The notes under the pieces: model-generated
What the model was told of the DNA's origin: nothing
The model's input: only the letters and a program-made list of their open reading frames with translations
Database searches by the model: none
Source: Fontibacterium meridianamericanum
GTDB lineage: Bacteria > Pseudomonadota > Alphaproteobacteria > Pelagibacterales > Pelagibacteraceae
DNA length: 64,000 nt
Reading direction: 5' to 3'
Assembly (NCBI GenBank): GCA_965235635.1
Contig: CBDDYR010000002.1
Location: forward strand, 1 to 64,000
Part shown: positions 35,723-43,936 of the stretch, piece after piece
Layout: each line of letters begins with the position of its first letter
Position numbering within the stretch: the stretch's first letter is position 1
Program-made: the position numbers and the translations under genes

Positions 35723-37418
35723 TTGATTTTCGGTTACGAATAATTTTAAAATTTATTCCTTTTTGTTTAATTTCAGAAACTAGGTTGGTAAAATCTTTCA
35801 AATTCTTAATTTCTAAATCAAAAATAAAACTAATAAAATCATCCTTTTTATCAACTAACTCTACGTTAGAGATATTACACTTATGTTTTCCAATTATGGT
35901 GCAAACTTCTCCTAAAGTTCCAGCTTTATGACTTAATAAAACCCACAAACTAGTATCATAAGCTTTTTCTTCAGATTTATTTGGGTTTCTTAAGCTCCAA
36001 TATCTTCTAACAGCCGCTCTCGCTTTTCCTGTTTTTGCAATTGATGACCAGTACATGGATGGTGAAGGTTTTGAGGATGTAATAATTTGAACCTCATCGC
36101 CATTATGAAGAATACTTTGTAATGGAGATTCCTTTCCGTTAATTTTACAACCAATACATTTATCACCTATTTCAGTATGGACGGCATAAGCAAAATCGAT
36201 CGGCGTAGCGTTTGCAGGTAAACGAATAAGAGCTCCTTTGGGCGTAAAGCAAAAAACTTGATCTTGAAATAACTGTAGTTTGGTATACTCAAAAAAATGT
36301 TCAGGATTTTCTCCTGTTTCTAACATCTCAACTAAATCTTTTAACCAATTGTAATCTTTCAGAGTATTATTGCTGACTTTTTCATTCGCTTTATAATTCC
36401 AATGAGCTGCAACCCCTCGTTCTGCAAATTCATGCATTTCATGAGTTCTGATTTGAATTTCTATTTTTTGTCTTTTAGGTCCAATAACTGCAGTATGAAT
36501 AGATTTGTAATTATTAGATTTTGGCACAGAAATATAATCTTTAAATCGTCCAGGAACCATTGACCACTCGGTATGAAAAATTCCAAGAGTTCGATAGCAC
36601 ATATCAACATTATCAAGGATCACTCTAAATCCAACTATGTCAGTGATTTGTTCTAAAGAAACTCTCTTACTTTGTATCTTTCTCCAAATAGAAAAAGGTG
36701 TTTTTTCTCTACCGGTCACTTTAGCTTTGATGTTTTTTTCCTCTAATAATTTTAAAATTTTTTTTGAAATATCTGAAAAAGTAACCCCTAAACTTTCTTT
36801 ATTAAGACTTAAACGATCCGTAACTAACTTTCTCGCCTCTGGATTTAAAACGTTAAATGCTAAATCTTCAAGCTCATCACGAAAATTATGCATCCCCATT
36901 CTTTCAGCCAAGGGTGAATAAATTTCCATCGTTTCTTTTGCAATTCTTAATCTTTTATCTGGATTTGCAATGTTATTGATGGTGCGCATATTATGAAGTC
37001 GGTCTGCAAGTTTAACCAACAAAACCCTAATATCTTTTGACGTTGCTAATATTAATTTTCTAAAATTTTCAGCAACAGAATATTCTTTTGATTTATCTTC
37101 CAATCTTGAAATTTTTGTAACCCCTTCAACAAGATCAGCAATTTCTTTTCCAAATAATTTATTTACTTCATTGTAGGTTGCTTCTGTGTCTTCAATTGTG
37201 TCATGAAGTAAGGCTGTAGTAATGGTAGCTGTATCTACTTTTAAATCACACAAAATAGCTGCGACTGCTATTGGATGAGAAATATAAGGGTCTCCCGAAA
37301 GTCTTTTTTGATTTTTATGAACATCAAATGCAAAATTATAGGCTTTTTTAACAACATTTTCGTCTATGTAATTATTATAAACCTTAACTTTTTCTAGGAG
37401 TTCTTGCTGATTAAGCAT
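35700..37418 (-). CDS. rsh: bifunctional (p)ppGpp synthetase/hydrolase, short form
   Basis: Makes and degrades the stringent-response alarmone. The 572 residues contain the hydrolase HD domain (ALLHDTIEDTEATYNEV at about 70-86 and VKLADRLHNMRTI), the synthetase domain (GFRVILDNVDMCYRTLG, GRFKDYISVPKSNNYKSIHT), a TGS domain (FTPKGALIRLPANATPIDFAYAVH) and a C-terminal ACT-like domain. The helical and zinc-finger regions between TGS and ACT seem largely missing, so it is about 130 residues shorter than usual. The ATG at 37418 is preferred to a TTG two codons upstream. Confidence 0.94.
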   Translation of the reverse strand: MLNQQELLEKVKVYNNYIDENVVKKAYNFAFDVHKNQKRLSGDPYISHPIAVAAILCDLKVDTATITTALLHDTIEDTEATYNEVNKLFGKEIADLVEGVTKISRLEDKSKEYSVAENFRKLILATSKDIRVLLVKLADRLHNMRTINNIANPDKRLRIAKETMEIYSPLAERMGMHNFRDELEDLAFNVLNPEARKLVTDRLSLNKESLGVTFSDISKKILKLLEEKNIKAKVTGREKTPFSIWRKIQSKRVSLEQITDIVGFRVILDNVDMCYRTLGIFHTEWSMVPGRFKDYISVPKSNNYKSIHTAVIGPKRQKIEIQIRTHEMHEFAERGVAAHWNYKANEKVSNNTLKDYNWLKDLVEMLETGENPEHFFEYTKLQLFQDQVFCFTPKGALIRLPANATPIDFAYAVHTEIGDKCIGCKINGKESPLQSILHNGDEVQIITSSKPSPSMYWSSIAKTGKARAAVRRYWSLRNPNKSEEKAYDTSLWVLLSHKAGTLGEVCTIIGKHKCNISNVELVDKKDDFISFIFDLEIKNLKDFTNLVSEIKQKGINFKIIRNRKSNADRKKN

Positions 37419-37439
37419 GAACAAAAATATATCAAAAAT

Positions 37440-37943
37440 TTATATAATTGTAATGTTCTTCTTAGTTTCAGAGTCTAAATTTTCAATCAATTGATCAATT
37501 TTTTTTCCTGATAATGGACTTTTCCAATTTTTATCAATTTCTCTAATTGGATATAAAACAAAACTTCTTTGCTCTAAACGTGGATGAGGAATTTGTAATG
37601 ATATATTTTTATTAAGAATATTTATTACTTCACCATTAAAATCTACAATATCGATATCACAGGTTCTTGGTGCATTCATTTGCTCACGCTTGCGATCAAA
37701 TTTTTCTTCTACGTTCAAAATATATTTCATGAGCTGTTCTGGAGAAAATTTTGTCTCCACTGATATAACGCTATTAATAAATTTAGGATCTGATTTATTT
37801 GGAATAGCTAAACTTTCGTAAAAACTGGATTTTTTTAATATTTTGATATCGTCATTATTAAAAAAATCATAACATTTTAATAAAGACTTTTTGCTATCAC
37901 CAAACTTTGATGGAAGATTTGAACCTAGAGAAAGAAGAATCAT
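37440..37943 (-). CDS. folK: 2-amino-4-hydroxy-6-hydroxymethyldihydropteridine pyrophosphokinase
   Basis: Pyrophosphorylates the pterin precursor in folate synthesis. 167 residues: LSLGSNLP at the start, SSFYESLAIP, FDRKREQMNAPRTCDIDIVDF with the metal-binding Asp pair, and LQIPHPRLEQRSFVLYPI. Two bases downstream of smpB and 21 bases upstream of rsh. Confidence 0.94.
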   Translation of the reverse strand: MILLSLGSNLPSKFGDSKKSLLKCYDFFNNDDIKILKKSSFYESLAIPNKSDPKFINSVISVETKFSPEQLMKYILNVEEKFDRKREQMNAPRTCDIDIVDFNGEVINILNKNISLQIPHPRLEQRSFVLYPIREIDKNWKSPLSGKKIDQLIENLDSETKKNITII

Positions 37944-37945
37944 AA

Positions 37946-38413
37946 TTAACTTTTTCGAAAAACTCTTGATTTTTCTCTTTCCCAGTCTCTTGTTTTTTTT
38001 GTGTGTCGTTTATCATGTTGTTTTTTACCTTTAGCAATAGCAATTTGAACCTTGGCTATCCCTTTATGATTAAAATACATTCTTACAGGAACAACCGTTA
38101 AACCTTCTTGATTAATTTTACCGATAATCTTGTTAATTTGCTTTTTGCTTAACAGTAACTTTCTACGTCTTCTAGGATCATGATTGTTATAGGAAGATTG
38201 ACTATATTCAGGAATATAAGAGTTTTGCAAAAAAAGTTCCCCTCCTGAATCAACAGCATAGGACTCTGAAATATTACCTTTGCCCAATCGTAAAGATTTA
38301 ACTTCGGATCCTAATAAAACAATTCCAGATTCAATTAATTCTAAGAAAAAATAATTAAAACTAGCTTTTCTATTATTTGCAACTACCTGATAATTGCCTT
38401 CATCTTTTTCCAT
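37946..38413 (-). CDS. smpB: SsrA-binding protein SmpB
   Basis: Partner of tmRNA in rescuing stalled ribosomes. 155 residues: NRKASFNYFFLELIESGIVLLGSEVKSLR, NSYIPEYSQSSYNNHDPRRRRKLLL and the basic tail KKQHDKRHTKKTRDWEREKSR. Two bases after dapA. No ssrA gene is visible in the window. Confidence 0.97.
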   Translation of the reverse strand: MEKDEGNYQVVANNRKASFNYFFLELIESGIVLLGSEVKSLRLGKGNISESYAVDSGGELFLQNSYIPEYSQSSYNNHDPRRRRKLLLSKKQINKIIGKINQEGLTVVPVRMYFNHKGIAKVQIAIAKGKKQHDKRHTKKTRDWEREKSRVFRKS

Positions 38414-38416
38414 TAA

Positions 38417-39301
38417 TTAAATTAATGAAAGTTTTTTTAATAAATTCTTAATTCTGATTTGATTTTTCTTGGCAATTGTAACCATTGGTAAACGTAAATC
38501 TTTCGAGCATAATTTTAATAAACTCACTGCATATTTGACTGGCGCTGGATTTGTTTCAATAAACATTAAGTCATGTAAAGGCTTTAACATTTTGTTAATT
38601 TCTTTGGCTCTTTGCAAAAGGAGTTTATCTGATTGGTAATCTAATAACGTCTGCATTTCAGAACAAAGTTTTGGAGCAACGTTAGCCGTAACTGATATAC
38701 AACCCACTCCTCCTCTTAATTTAAATTCAAGCGCATTTGAATCTTCACCGGTAAACTGAATAAAATTTTTTCCTAATTTTCTTCTTTGTTGAACCACTCT
38801 TTTGAGATCCCCGGTTGCATCTTTAACACCTGCAATATTTTTTAACTCAAACAAACGAGCCATCGTATCAACGCTCATATCAATGACTGAACGCCCTGGA
38901 ATATTATAAATAAAAATTGGGATTCCACATTTATTATTGATTGCTTTATAATGTTGATACAAACCTTCTTGCGTTGGTTTATTATAATACGGAGTGACAA
39001 TTAAAGCCGCCTTTGCTCCAGCTTTTTCTGCAAATCTTGTAAGATCAATCGCTTCTTCCGTTGAATTTGATCCTGTACCCGCCATAATTGGAATTCTATC
39101 TTTTGATTCACGAACACAAATTTTAATTATTTCTCTATGTTCAGCGTGACTTAAGGTTGGAGACTCCCCTGTGGTTCCGCCGGGAACTAATCCGTTTGTA
39201 CCATTGTTAATTTGATGATGAATTAATTTAACGAATGCGCTTCTATCTAATCGATTGTTTTTAAATGGTGTAATTAGAGCGGTAAATGATCCTTTAAACA
39301 T
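38417..39301 (-). CDS. dapA: 4-hydroxy-tetrahydrodipicolinate synthase
   Basis: First committed step of lysine/diaminopimelate synthesis. 294 residues: FTALITPFKNN, GTTGESPTLSHAEH, ALIVTPYYNKPTQEGLYQHY with the catalytic Tyr, the Schiff-base Lys in NIAGVKDATGDL, and QFTGEDSNALEF. Divergent from the lytic transglycosylase gene with a 62-base spacer; this dapA-slt arrangement is common in Alphaproteobacteria. Confidence 0.97.
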   Translation of the reverse strand: MFKGSFTALITPFKNNRLDRSAFVKLIHHQINNGTNGLVPGGTTGESPTLSHAEHREIIKICVRESKDRIPIMAGTGSNSTEEAIDLTRFAEKAGAKAALIVTPYYNKPTQEGLYQHYKAINNKCGIPIFIYNIPGRSVIDMSVDTMARLFELKNIAGVKDATGDLKRVVQQRRKLGKNFIQFTGEDSNALEFKLRGGVGCISVTANVAPKLCSEMQTLLDYQSDKLLLQRAKEINKMLKPLHDLMFIETNPAPVKYAVSLLKLCSKDLRLPMVTIAKKNQIRIKNLLKKLSLI

Positions 39302-39363
39302 TATATAAATATCTATAAAAAAGCTTTTTTATAATACACTGTTTTTTTAAATAATAAAATTAA

Positions 39364-41706
39364 ATGAACTTTAAATTTGTTGTTATTATTAATTTATTTT
39401 TGCTGTTGAGCTCAACTTTTTCAGCTTATGCAAAAAATATACCTCCAAAATTAAAACCTGAAAAATTTATAGATAGTTCAGCACATTCATCAAAAACATC
39501 AAAGTTTTTAGATAATTTAACAAAAAATAAAAAAAAGGAACAAGTAATCTTAAAACCCAAGGAAGAAATTATAGTTGATGAAGAAAAAAATCAAAAAAAA
39601 GAAGAAGTAAAAAAAGAAGTAAAAGAAATTAAAGAAAAAAAAATTCCTGAAAAAAAACAGGAACCAATAAAACCTAAAGAAACTAAAGAAGTTAAAAAAA
39701 AGGATACTGAAAAAACTGAAGTATCAAAAGAAATTATTCCTAAAATCAAACCCCAAGACTTTAAGAGTTTTACACCAGAACATAAAGGCCCCTTAGAAAC
39801 CAAAACCCTCTCCGATAGAGATTTTGAAATAACAAAAGTAGTTTTTGATTACGTTGATAAAAAACAATGGAGACTAGCTTTATCTGATGCGCAAAAAACA
39901 CAGGATAAAACAATATATACACTCGTATATTGGATGTTTTTAATTGAGCCTCAAAGTGGAGCAAGCTTTAATGAATATTTAACCTTTATTAAAAATCACA
40001 AAGATTGGCCAAGAATAAATCGTATAAAATATTTAGCTGAACATAAGATAAATTTTGACAATAATTCACCTTCTTCAATTATAGAATATTTTAACAATAA
40101 CCCTCCTTTAAGTGGTTTTGGAAGATTAAGATTAGCAGAGGCTTTTTTAGAAAATAATCAAACTGAAAAAGCTAGAAACTTAGTAAAAGATGGTTTTAAA
40201 GATGCTGAATTAAGCAAAAACGATCTAAAATATTTCTCTAAAATATTTAAAAAGTTTCTAACACATCAAGACTACGTCTTAAGAGCAGATTATTTTGCCT
40301 ACGAAGCAAAATATAAAGATTTAAGAGATACTATAGATTATTTAAATCCTGATTATCAAAAATTATATAACGCGAGAGCAGCTTTATTTACTAAGAAATC
40401 AGCTGATAGTTTGATCGCGCAAATCCCTCCATCTTTAAAGGAAGATCCAGGTTTAATTTATGACAGAATTAAATGGCGAAGAAAAAAATCAAGATTTGCT
40501 GAAGCGTTAACTCTAATGAATCAAAGTGCCTCAGATTCTTTAATGAGAAATCAATATCTAGCTAAAGAAAGATTATCCGTTGCAAGGGATAAGATTTCTG
40601 ACAAGGAATATAAAATGGCTTATGACATTTTAAAAGATCACAGATTAAATGAGGGCGCAGATTATGCCGAAATTGAATGGCATCTTGGTTGGATTGCATT
40701 AAGTTTTACTAATCAAACCGATGTAGCCCTTAATCATTTTTTAAAAATGAATGCGGCAGTTTCATATCCAATCTCTAAAGCAAGAGCTGCTTATTGGATT
40801 GGAAGAACCTATAAAAAATTAGGTCAAAGTAACCAAGCAAATACTTGGTTTAAAACTGGGGCTCAATATGGAACAACTTTTTATGGTCAACTTTCTCATA
40901 AAGAATTAGATGAGAAGAAATTTTCTATAAACAATAATTTTAAATTAAACGAAGAAAAATACGAAGAATTTAAAAAAAATAATCCTCAAGCTAAATCAGT
41001 TATTATCTTAAAAGAGTTAAACAGAACCCGATACGCAAAAGACATATTGAGACACCTGGGAGATGCTGAACAAAATAGAACTTCCGAAGAAATTTCAATG
41101 GCTGGTATTTTAGCGCAAGAAGTTGAAAGATTAGATTTTGCCATCCAAATTGCAAAAAATGCTTCATATAAAAATTTAAATTTTTTAGAAATTAGCTATC
41201 CAAAAATAGAAATTCCAAAACAAGTTAAAAACCAAAAAATATTAGATAGTTCAGTTATTTTAGCTTTAATAAGACAAGAGAGTGAGTTTGATATCTCTGC
41301 AAATTCTAAAGTGGGTGCAAAAGGTTTAATGCAAATTATGCCAGCCACAGCTAGATTATTAAGTAAAGTTACTAGTATTGATTTTTCTAGAGAAAAATTA
41401 ACAAGAGATAAAGATTATAATTTAGCACTCGGATCCTATTACATTTCAGATCTTGATGATGTGTTTGGATCTCACTATCTCGCATTTGCAGCTTATAACG
41501 CTGGACCGCATCGTGTTGAAAAATGGATTAAAACATACGGAGATCCAAGAAGAAAACAAATTGATGCTATTGATTTTATTGAACTGATACCCTTTCAAGA
41601 AACAAGAAATTATGTACAGAGAGTCAGTGAAAATATTAACGTATATGAATATTTAAATGACCCTGCAAATGCTACAAATAAAATTGAAAAAATATTATAT
41701 CGTTAA
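39364..41706 (+). CDS. slt: soluble lytic murein transglycosylase
   Basis: Periplasmic muramidase cleaving peptidoglycan glycan strands. 780 residues: signal peptide (to about 24, ...STFSAYA), a Lys/Glu/Pro-rich low-complexity stretch (about 57-140), a long superhelical domain of alpha repeats, and a C-terminal SLT domain with catalytic Glu in ALIRQESEFDISANSKVGAKG (split here as ALIRQESEFD and SKVGAKGLMQIMPATA, near residue 638), then AFAAYNAGPHRVEKW. The charged linker is unusually long for this family. Ends with a 4-base overlap with the convergent membrane-protein gene. Confidence 0.93.
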   Translation: MNFKFVVIINLFLLLSSTFSAYAKNIPPKLKPEKFIDSSAHSSKTSKFLDNLTKNKKKEQVILKPKEEIIVDEEKNQKKEEVKKEVKEIKEKKIPEKKQEPIKPKETKEVKKKDTEKTEVSKEIIPKIKPQDFKSFTPEHKGPLETKTLSDRDFEITKVVFDYVDKKQWRLALSDAQKTQDKTIYTLVYWMFLIEPQSGASFNEYLTFIKNHKDWPRINRIKYLAEHKINFDNNSPSSIIEYFNNNPPLSGFGRLRLAEAFLENNQTEKARNLVKDGFKDAELSKNDLKYFSKIFKKFLTHQDYVLRADYFAYEAKYKDLRDTIDYLNPDYQKLYNARAALFTKKSADSLIAQIPPSLKEDPGLIYDRIKWRRKKSRFAEALTLMNQSASDSLMRNQYLAKERLSVARDKISDKEYKMAYDILKDHRLNEGADYAEIEWHLGWIALSFTNQTDVALNHFLKMNAAVSYPISKARAAYWIGRTYKKLGQSNQANTWFKTGAQYGTTFYGQLSHKELDEKKFSINNNFKLNEEKYEEFKKNNPQAKSVIILKELNRTRYAKDILRHLGDAEQNRTSEEISMAGILAQEVERLDFAIQIAKNASYKNLNFLEISYPKIEIPKQVKNQKILDSSVILALIRQESEFDISANSKVGAKGLMQIMPATARLLSKVTSIDFSREKLTRDKDYNLALGSYYISDLDDVFGSHYLAFAAYNAGPHRVEKWIKTYGDPRRKQIDAIDFIELIPFQETRNYVQRVSENINVYEYLNDPANATNKIEKILYR

Positions 41707-42449
41707 TTATTTTTAATTACTTTATACGAATATGATAATGCTGCAAAAACTGTAGCATAATTTAGATAAGATACAAAAAAAGATATAAAATCAAAAAAAG
41801 GTTTTAAAAACTTATAAAATTCTTGTGAGTTTTCTAAAAAATAAACTTGGATTGCAAAAATTAAATAAGTTGGAATAATAAAGGCTAAAGTAATAATCAA
41901 AAATATTGCAAATAATTTTCCAGAAAAATTGTTAAATTCTTTACCAGAAAAAAGACTCACTGATTTATTTAAAGATATTTTAGGTAAAATTAAAATTAAT
42001 TTAAAAGCTAAATAAATAGTTGGGATGAGTAATAATACAACGTACCTACTATCAGCTCCAAATAAGGTACCCATACCGTTACGATCTAAGTAATATTTCA
42101 AAAATATAGGGCTTAAAGCAAAAGAAGAAATTAATGTGCTATAAAATAAATATCTAATATTAGTAAAATCAAACATTTTAAACAAAGGATTTGATATGGT
42201 TTGATTTAGTAAGATATCTCTGTGCACCTTATAAGCGATCGTACTAATAACTAATCCCATCAAAGCAAAAATAATAAAAAAAGTAAATTTCGTTGCAATA
42301 TTTTTTAAAACTAAAAAATACAATCCATTAAAAATTATTGTAAGCGCTAAAACCGTAAAAAAACTTTCTCTAAATATTTTTTTAATATCTTTAAATATGT
42401 ATGAAAAAGATTTGGAAACTATTTCACTTATACTAAGATTATCATTCAT
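41703..42449 (-). CDS. multi-pass membrane protein of unknown function
   Basis: 248 residues with about six hydrophobic helices (two at about 33-72, then near 100-120, 138-160, 185-212 and 225-245) and short polar loops. I do not recognise a family with certainty; the overall build resembles glycerophosphoryl-diester-phosphodiesterase membrane-domain or DUF-type permease-like proteins, but no motif supports this. The ORF can be extended 16 codons upstream into tRNA-Ser, which is not credible, so Met at 42449 is used. Transcription probably begins upstream of or with the tRNA. Confidence 0.7.
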   Translation of the reverse strand: MNDNLSISEIVSKSFSYIFKDIKKIFRESFFTVLALTIIFNGLYFLVLKNIATKFTFFIIFALMGLVISTIAYKVHRDILLNQTISNPLFKMFDFTNIRYLFYSTLISSFALSPIFLKYYLDRNGMGTLFGADSRYVVLLLIPTIYLAFKLILILPKISLNKSVSLFSGKEFNNFSGKLFAIFLIITLAFIIPTYLIFAIQVYFLENSQEFYKFLKPFFDFISFFVSYLNYATVFAALSYSYKVIKNN

Positions 42450-42454
42450 ATTTT

Positions 42455-42549
42455 TGGCGGAGAGAGAGGGATTCGAACCCTCGATACGACTTTTCAATCG
42501 TATAACGGTTTAGCAAACCGCCGCCTTCAGCCATCTCGGCCACCTCTCC
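42455..42549 (-). tRNA. tRNA-Ser (GCU)
   Basis: 95 nt class II tRNA: acceptor GGAGAGG with the matching CUCUCC end, D-arm GGCCGAGAUGGCUGAAGGC, anticodon loop UUGCUAA (GCU), a long variable arm (UAUACGAUU..AAGUCGUAU), T-arm GGGUUCGAAUCCC, discriminator G and encoded CCA. Confidence 0.96.
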
Positions 42550-42650
42550 TTACTTAAAGGCAAATATTTAAGCCATTAATTCTATATTACAAGTTTAACT
42601 ATCAGGAAAAAAGTTGAATAATCATTTGAATATCACTAATAACCACGCTT

Positions 42651-42875
42651 ATGAAAAAACTTATAATGATGCTTACAGTAATACTGTTCAGCCAAAACTT
42701 AGCATTTGCTCAGAATGCAGAAATTAAAAAATCAGCTAAATCTGGAATTTGTTACAGTGCAGACTCAAAATCTTATAAAAAATTAAAAGATTTTACTCCA
42801 TACAAAACGATGGACGAATGTATAGCGGCTGGCGGAAAATTACCAAAAGCAGCAGCAAAGAAAAAAACTGCTTAA
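42651..42875 (+). CDS. small secreted Cys-pair protein
   Basis: A 74-residue protein with a signal peptide (MKKLIMMLTVILFSQNLAFA, cleavage after residue 20) and a mature part of about 53 residues containing SGICYSADSKSYKKLKDF, then YKTMDECIAAGGKLPK and a Lys/Ala tail. The two cysteines (GIC..., DEC...) could form a disulfide. Short secreted proteins with this GICxxxxS...Y.S...C...GGRLP pattern occur in many proteobacteria but have no assigned function that I know. It is 18 bases upstream of the SMR transporter gene and probably co-transcribed. Confidence 0.75.
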   Translation: MKKLIMMLTVILFSQNLAFAQNAEIKKSAKSGICYSADSKSYKKLKDFTPYKTMDECIAAGGKLPKAAAKKKTA

Positions 42876-42893
42876 TTAAAGATTAAAATTTAA

Positions 42894-43217
42894 GTGAATT
42901 CAATTCATTGGATTTATCTTATTGCAGCAGGTTTCTTTGAAATTGGTTGGCCGCTGGGTCTAAAATTAGCGGCCCTTCCTTCTTTTAAATTATTAGGACC
43001 AATTATTTCCGTTATCTCAATGGCAGTAAGCGGGATACTGCTATGGTTAGCTTTAAAAGGTATATCAATCGGAACCGCGTATGCAGTATGGACTGGAATT
43101 GGTGCGGCTGGAACTTTTATAATTGGAGTTTTATTCTTTAATGATCCATCAATTCTTTTAAGATGGATTGGTGTTTCTTTAATAATTCTTGGAGTAATAT
43201 TTCTTAAAACTGCTTAA
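42894..43217 (+). CDS. SMR-family transporter, SugE/Gdx-like
   Basis: Small multidrug-resistance family exporter, 107 residues, four transmembrane helices. The essential membrane Glu is in AAGFFEIGWPLGLKLA (residue about 17) and the signature GTAYAVWTGIGAAGTFIIG matches the SugE/Gdx branch, many of whose members export guanidinium, rather than EmrE. GTG start at 42894. Upstream I see no recognisable guanidine riboswitch. Substrate therefore unproven. Confidence 0.88.
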   Translation: MNSIHWIYLIAAGFFEIGWPLGLKLAALPSFKLLGPIISVISMAVSGILLWLALKGISIGTAYAVWTGIGAAGTFIIGVLFFNDPSILLRWIGVSLIILGVIFLKTA

Positions 43218-43224
43218 AATTATA

Positions 43225-43933
43225 TTAATTAATATTTGGAGCATCTATTACTAAAACTTCTGAGTTCTCATTAGCTTTAATTTTAAATTCATTAATCTTT
43301 GAAATTTCAGCAGCATCCCCTTTCTCTAATATTTTATTATCTATGGTAATATTTCCATAAGAGCATAATAAATAAGCCTGGTATTTTGTATTGTAACTTA
43401 TCTGATCCCCCTTATTAATTTTTCCTCCATAGATGTAAGCATCTTGATAAATTCCTAATGTTCCCTCTTTGTAATTTTTTCCAAATCCAGAAACTAAAAG
43501 ATTAAGTTTATTTTTAACGGGCTGTTTTGGAAATTGTTTTGCTTCCCACCTAGGTTTAACTCCAATTTTATTAGGAATAATCCAGATCTGGTAAATATTT
43601 GTTTCTTTATCTTCTAAATTATATTCCGAGTGAATAACTCCTGAACCTGCGCTCATAACTTGAATATCTCCCGCTTCTGTTCTGCCTTTATTACCTTGGT
43701 TATCCGTATGAGTGATCGCCCCTGATCTAACATAAGTGATAATTTCCATATCGTTATGTTGATGTGGATCAAAACCCTTTTTTAGCTTTTATAATATCAT
43801 CATTGATAACTCGAATAGTTCCAAAACCCATTCTTTTAGGATTAAAATAAGATGCAAAACTAAAATGATGTTTTGCTTTTAACCAGCCATGATCGGCTCC
43901 GCCTAAATCTTTGTACTTAATTACCGAAATCAT
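43225..43933 (-). CDS. pirin-family protein, frame broken by one extra base
   Basis: Bicupin metalloprotein; bacterial relatives include quercetin dioxygenases and regulators of metabolism. From ATG at 43933 the frame reads KAKHHFSFASYFNP and FGTIRVINDDI, then after KAKKGF hits a stop. Dropping one T from the TTTT at 43771-43774 (plus-strand A) gives FDPHQHNDMEIITYV, continuing in the second frame with NQGNKGRTEAGDIQVMSAGSGVIHSEYN. The His/Glu metal ligands are thus all there, and the total is about 235 residues, normal for YhaK-like pirins. Likely a sequencing error. Confidence 0.9.
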
Positions 43934-43936
43934 TAT

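Noticed and set aside
42450..42497. N-terminal extension of the membrane-protein ORF
   Set aside because: It translates the 3' end of tRNA-Ser; the internal Met at 42449 is the credible start.
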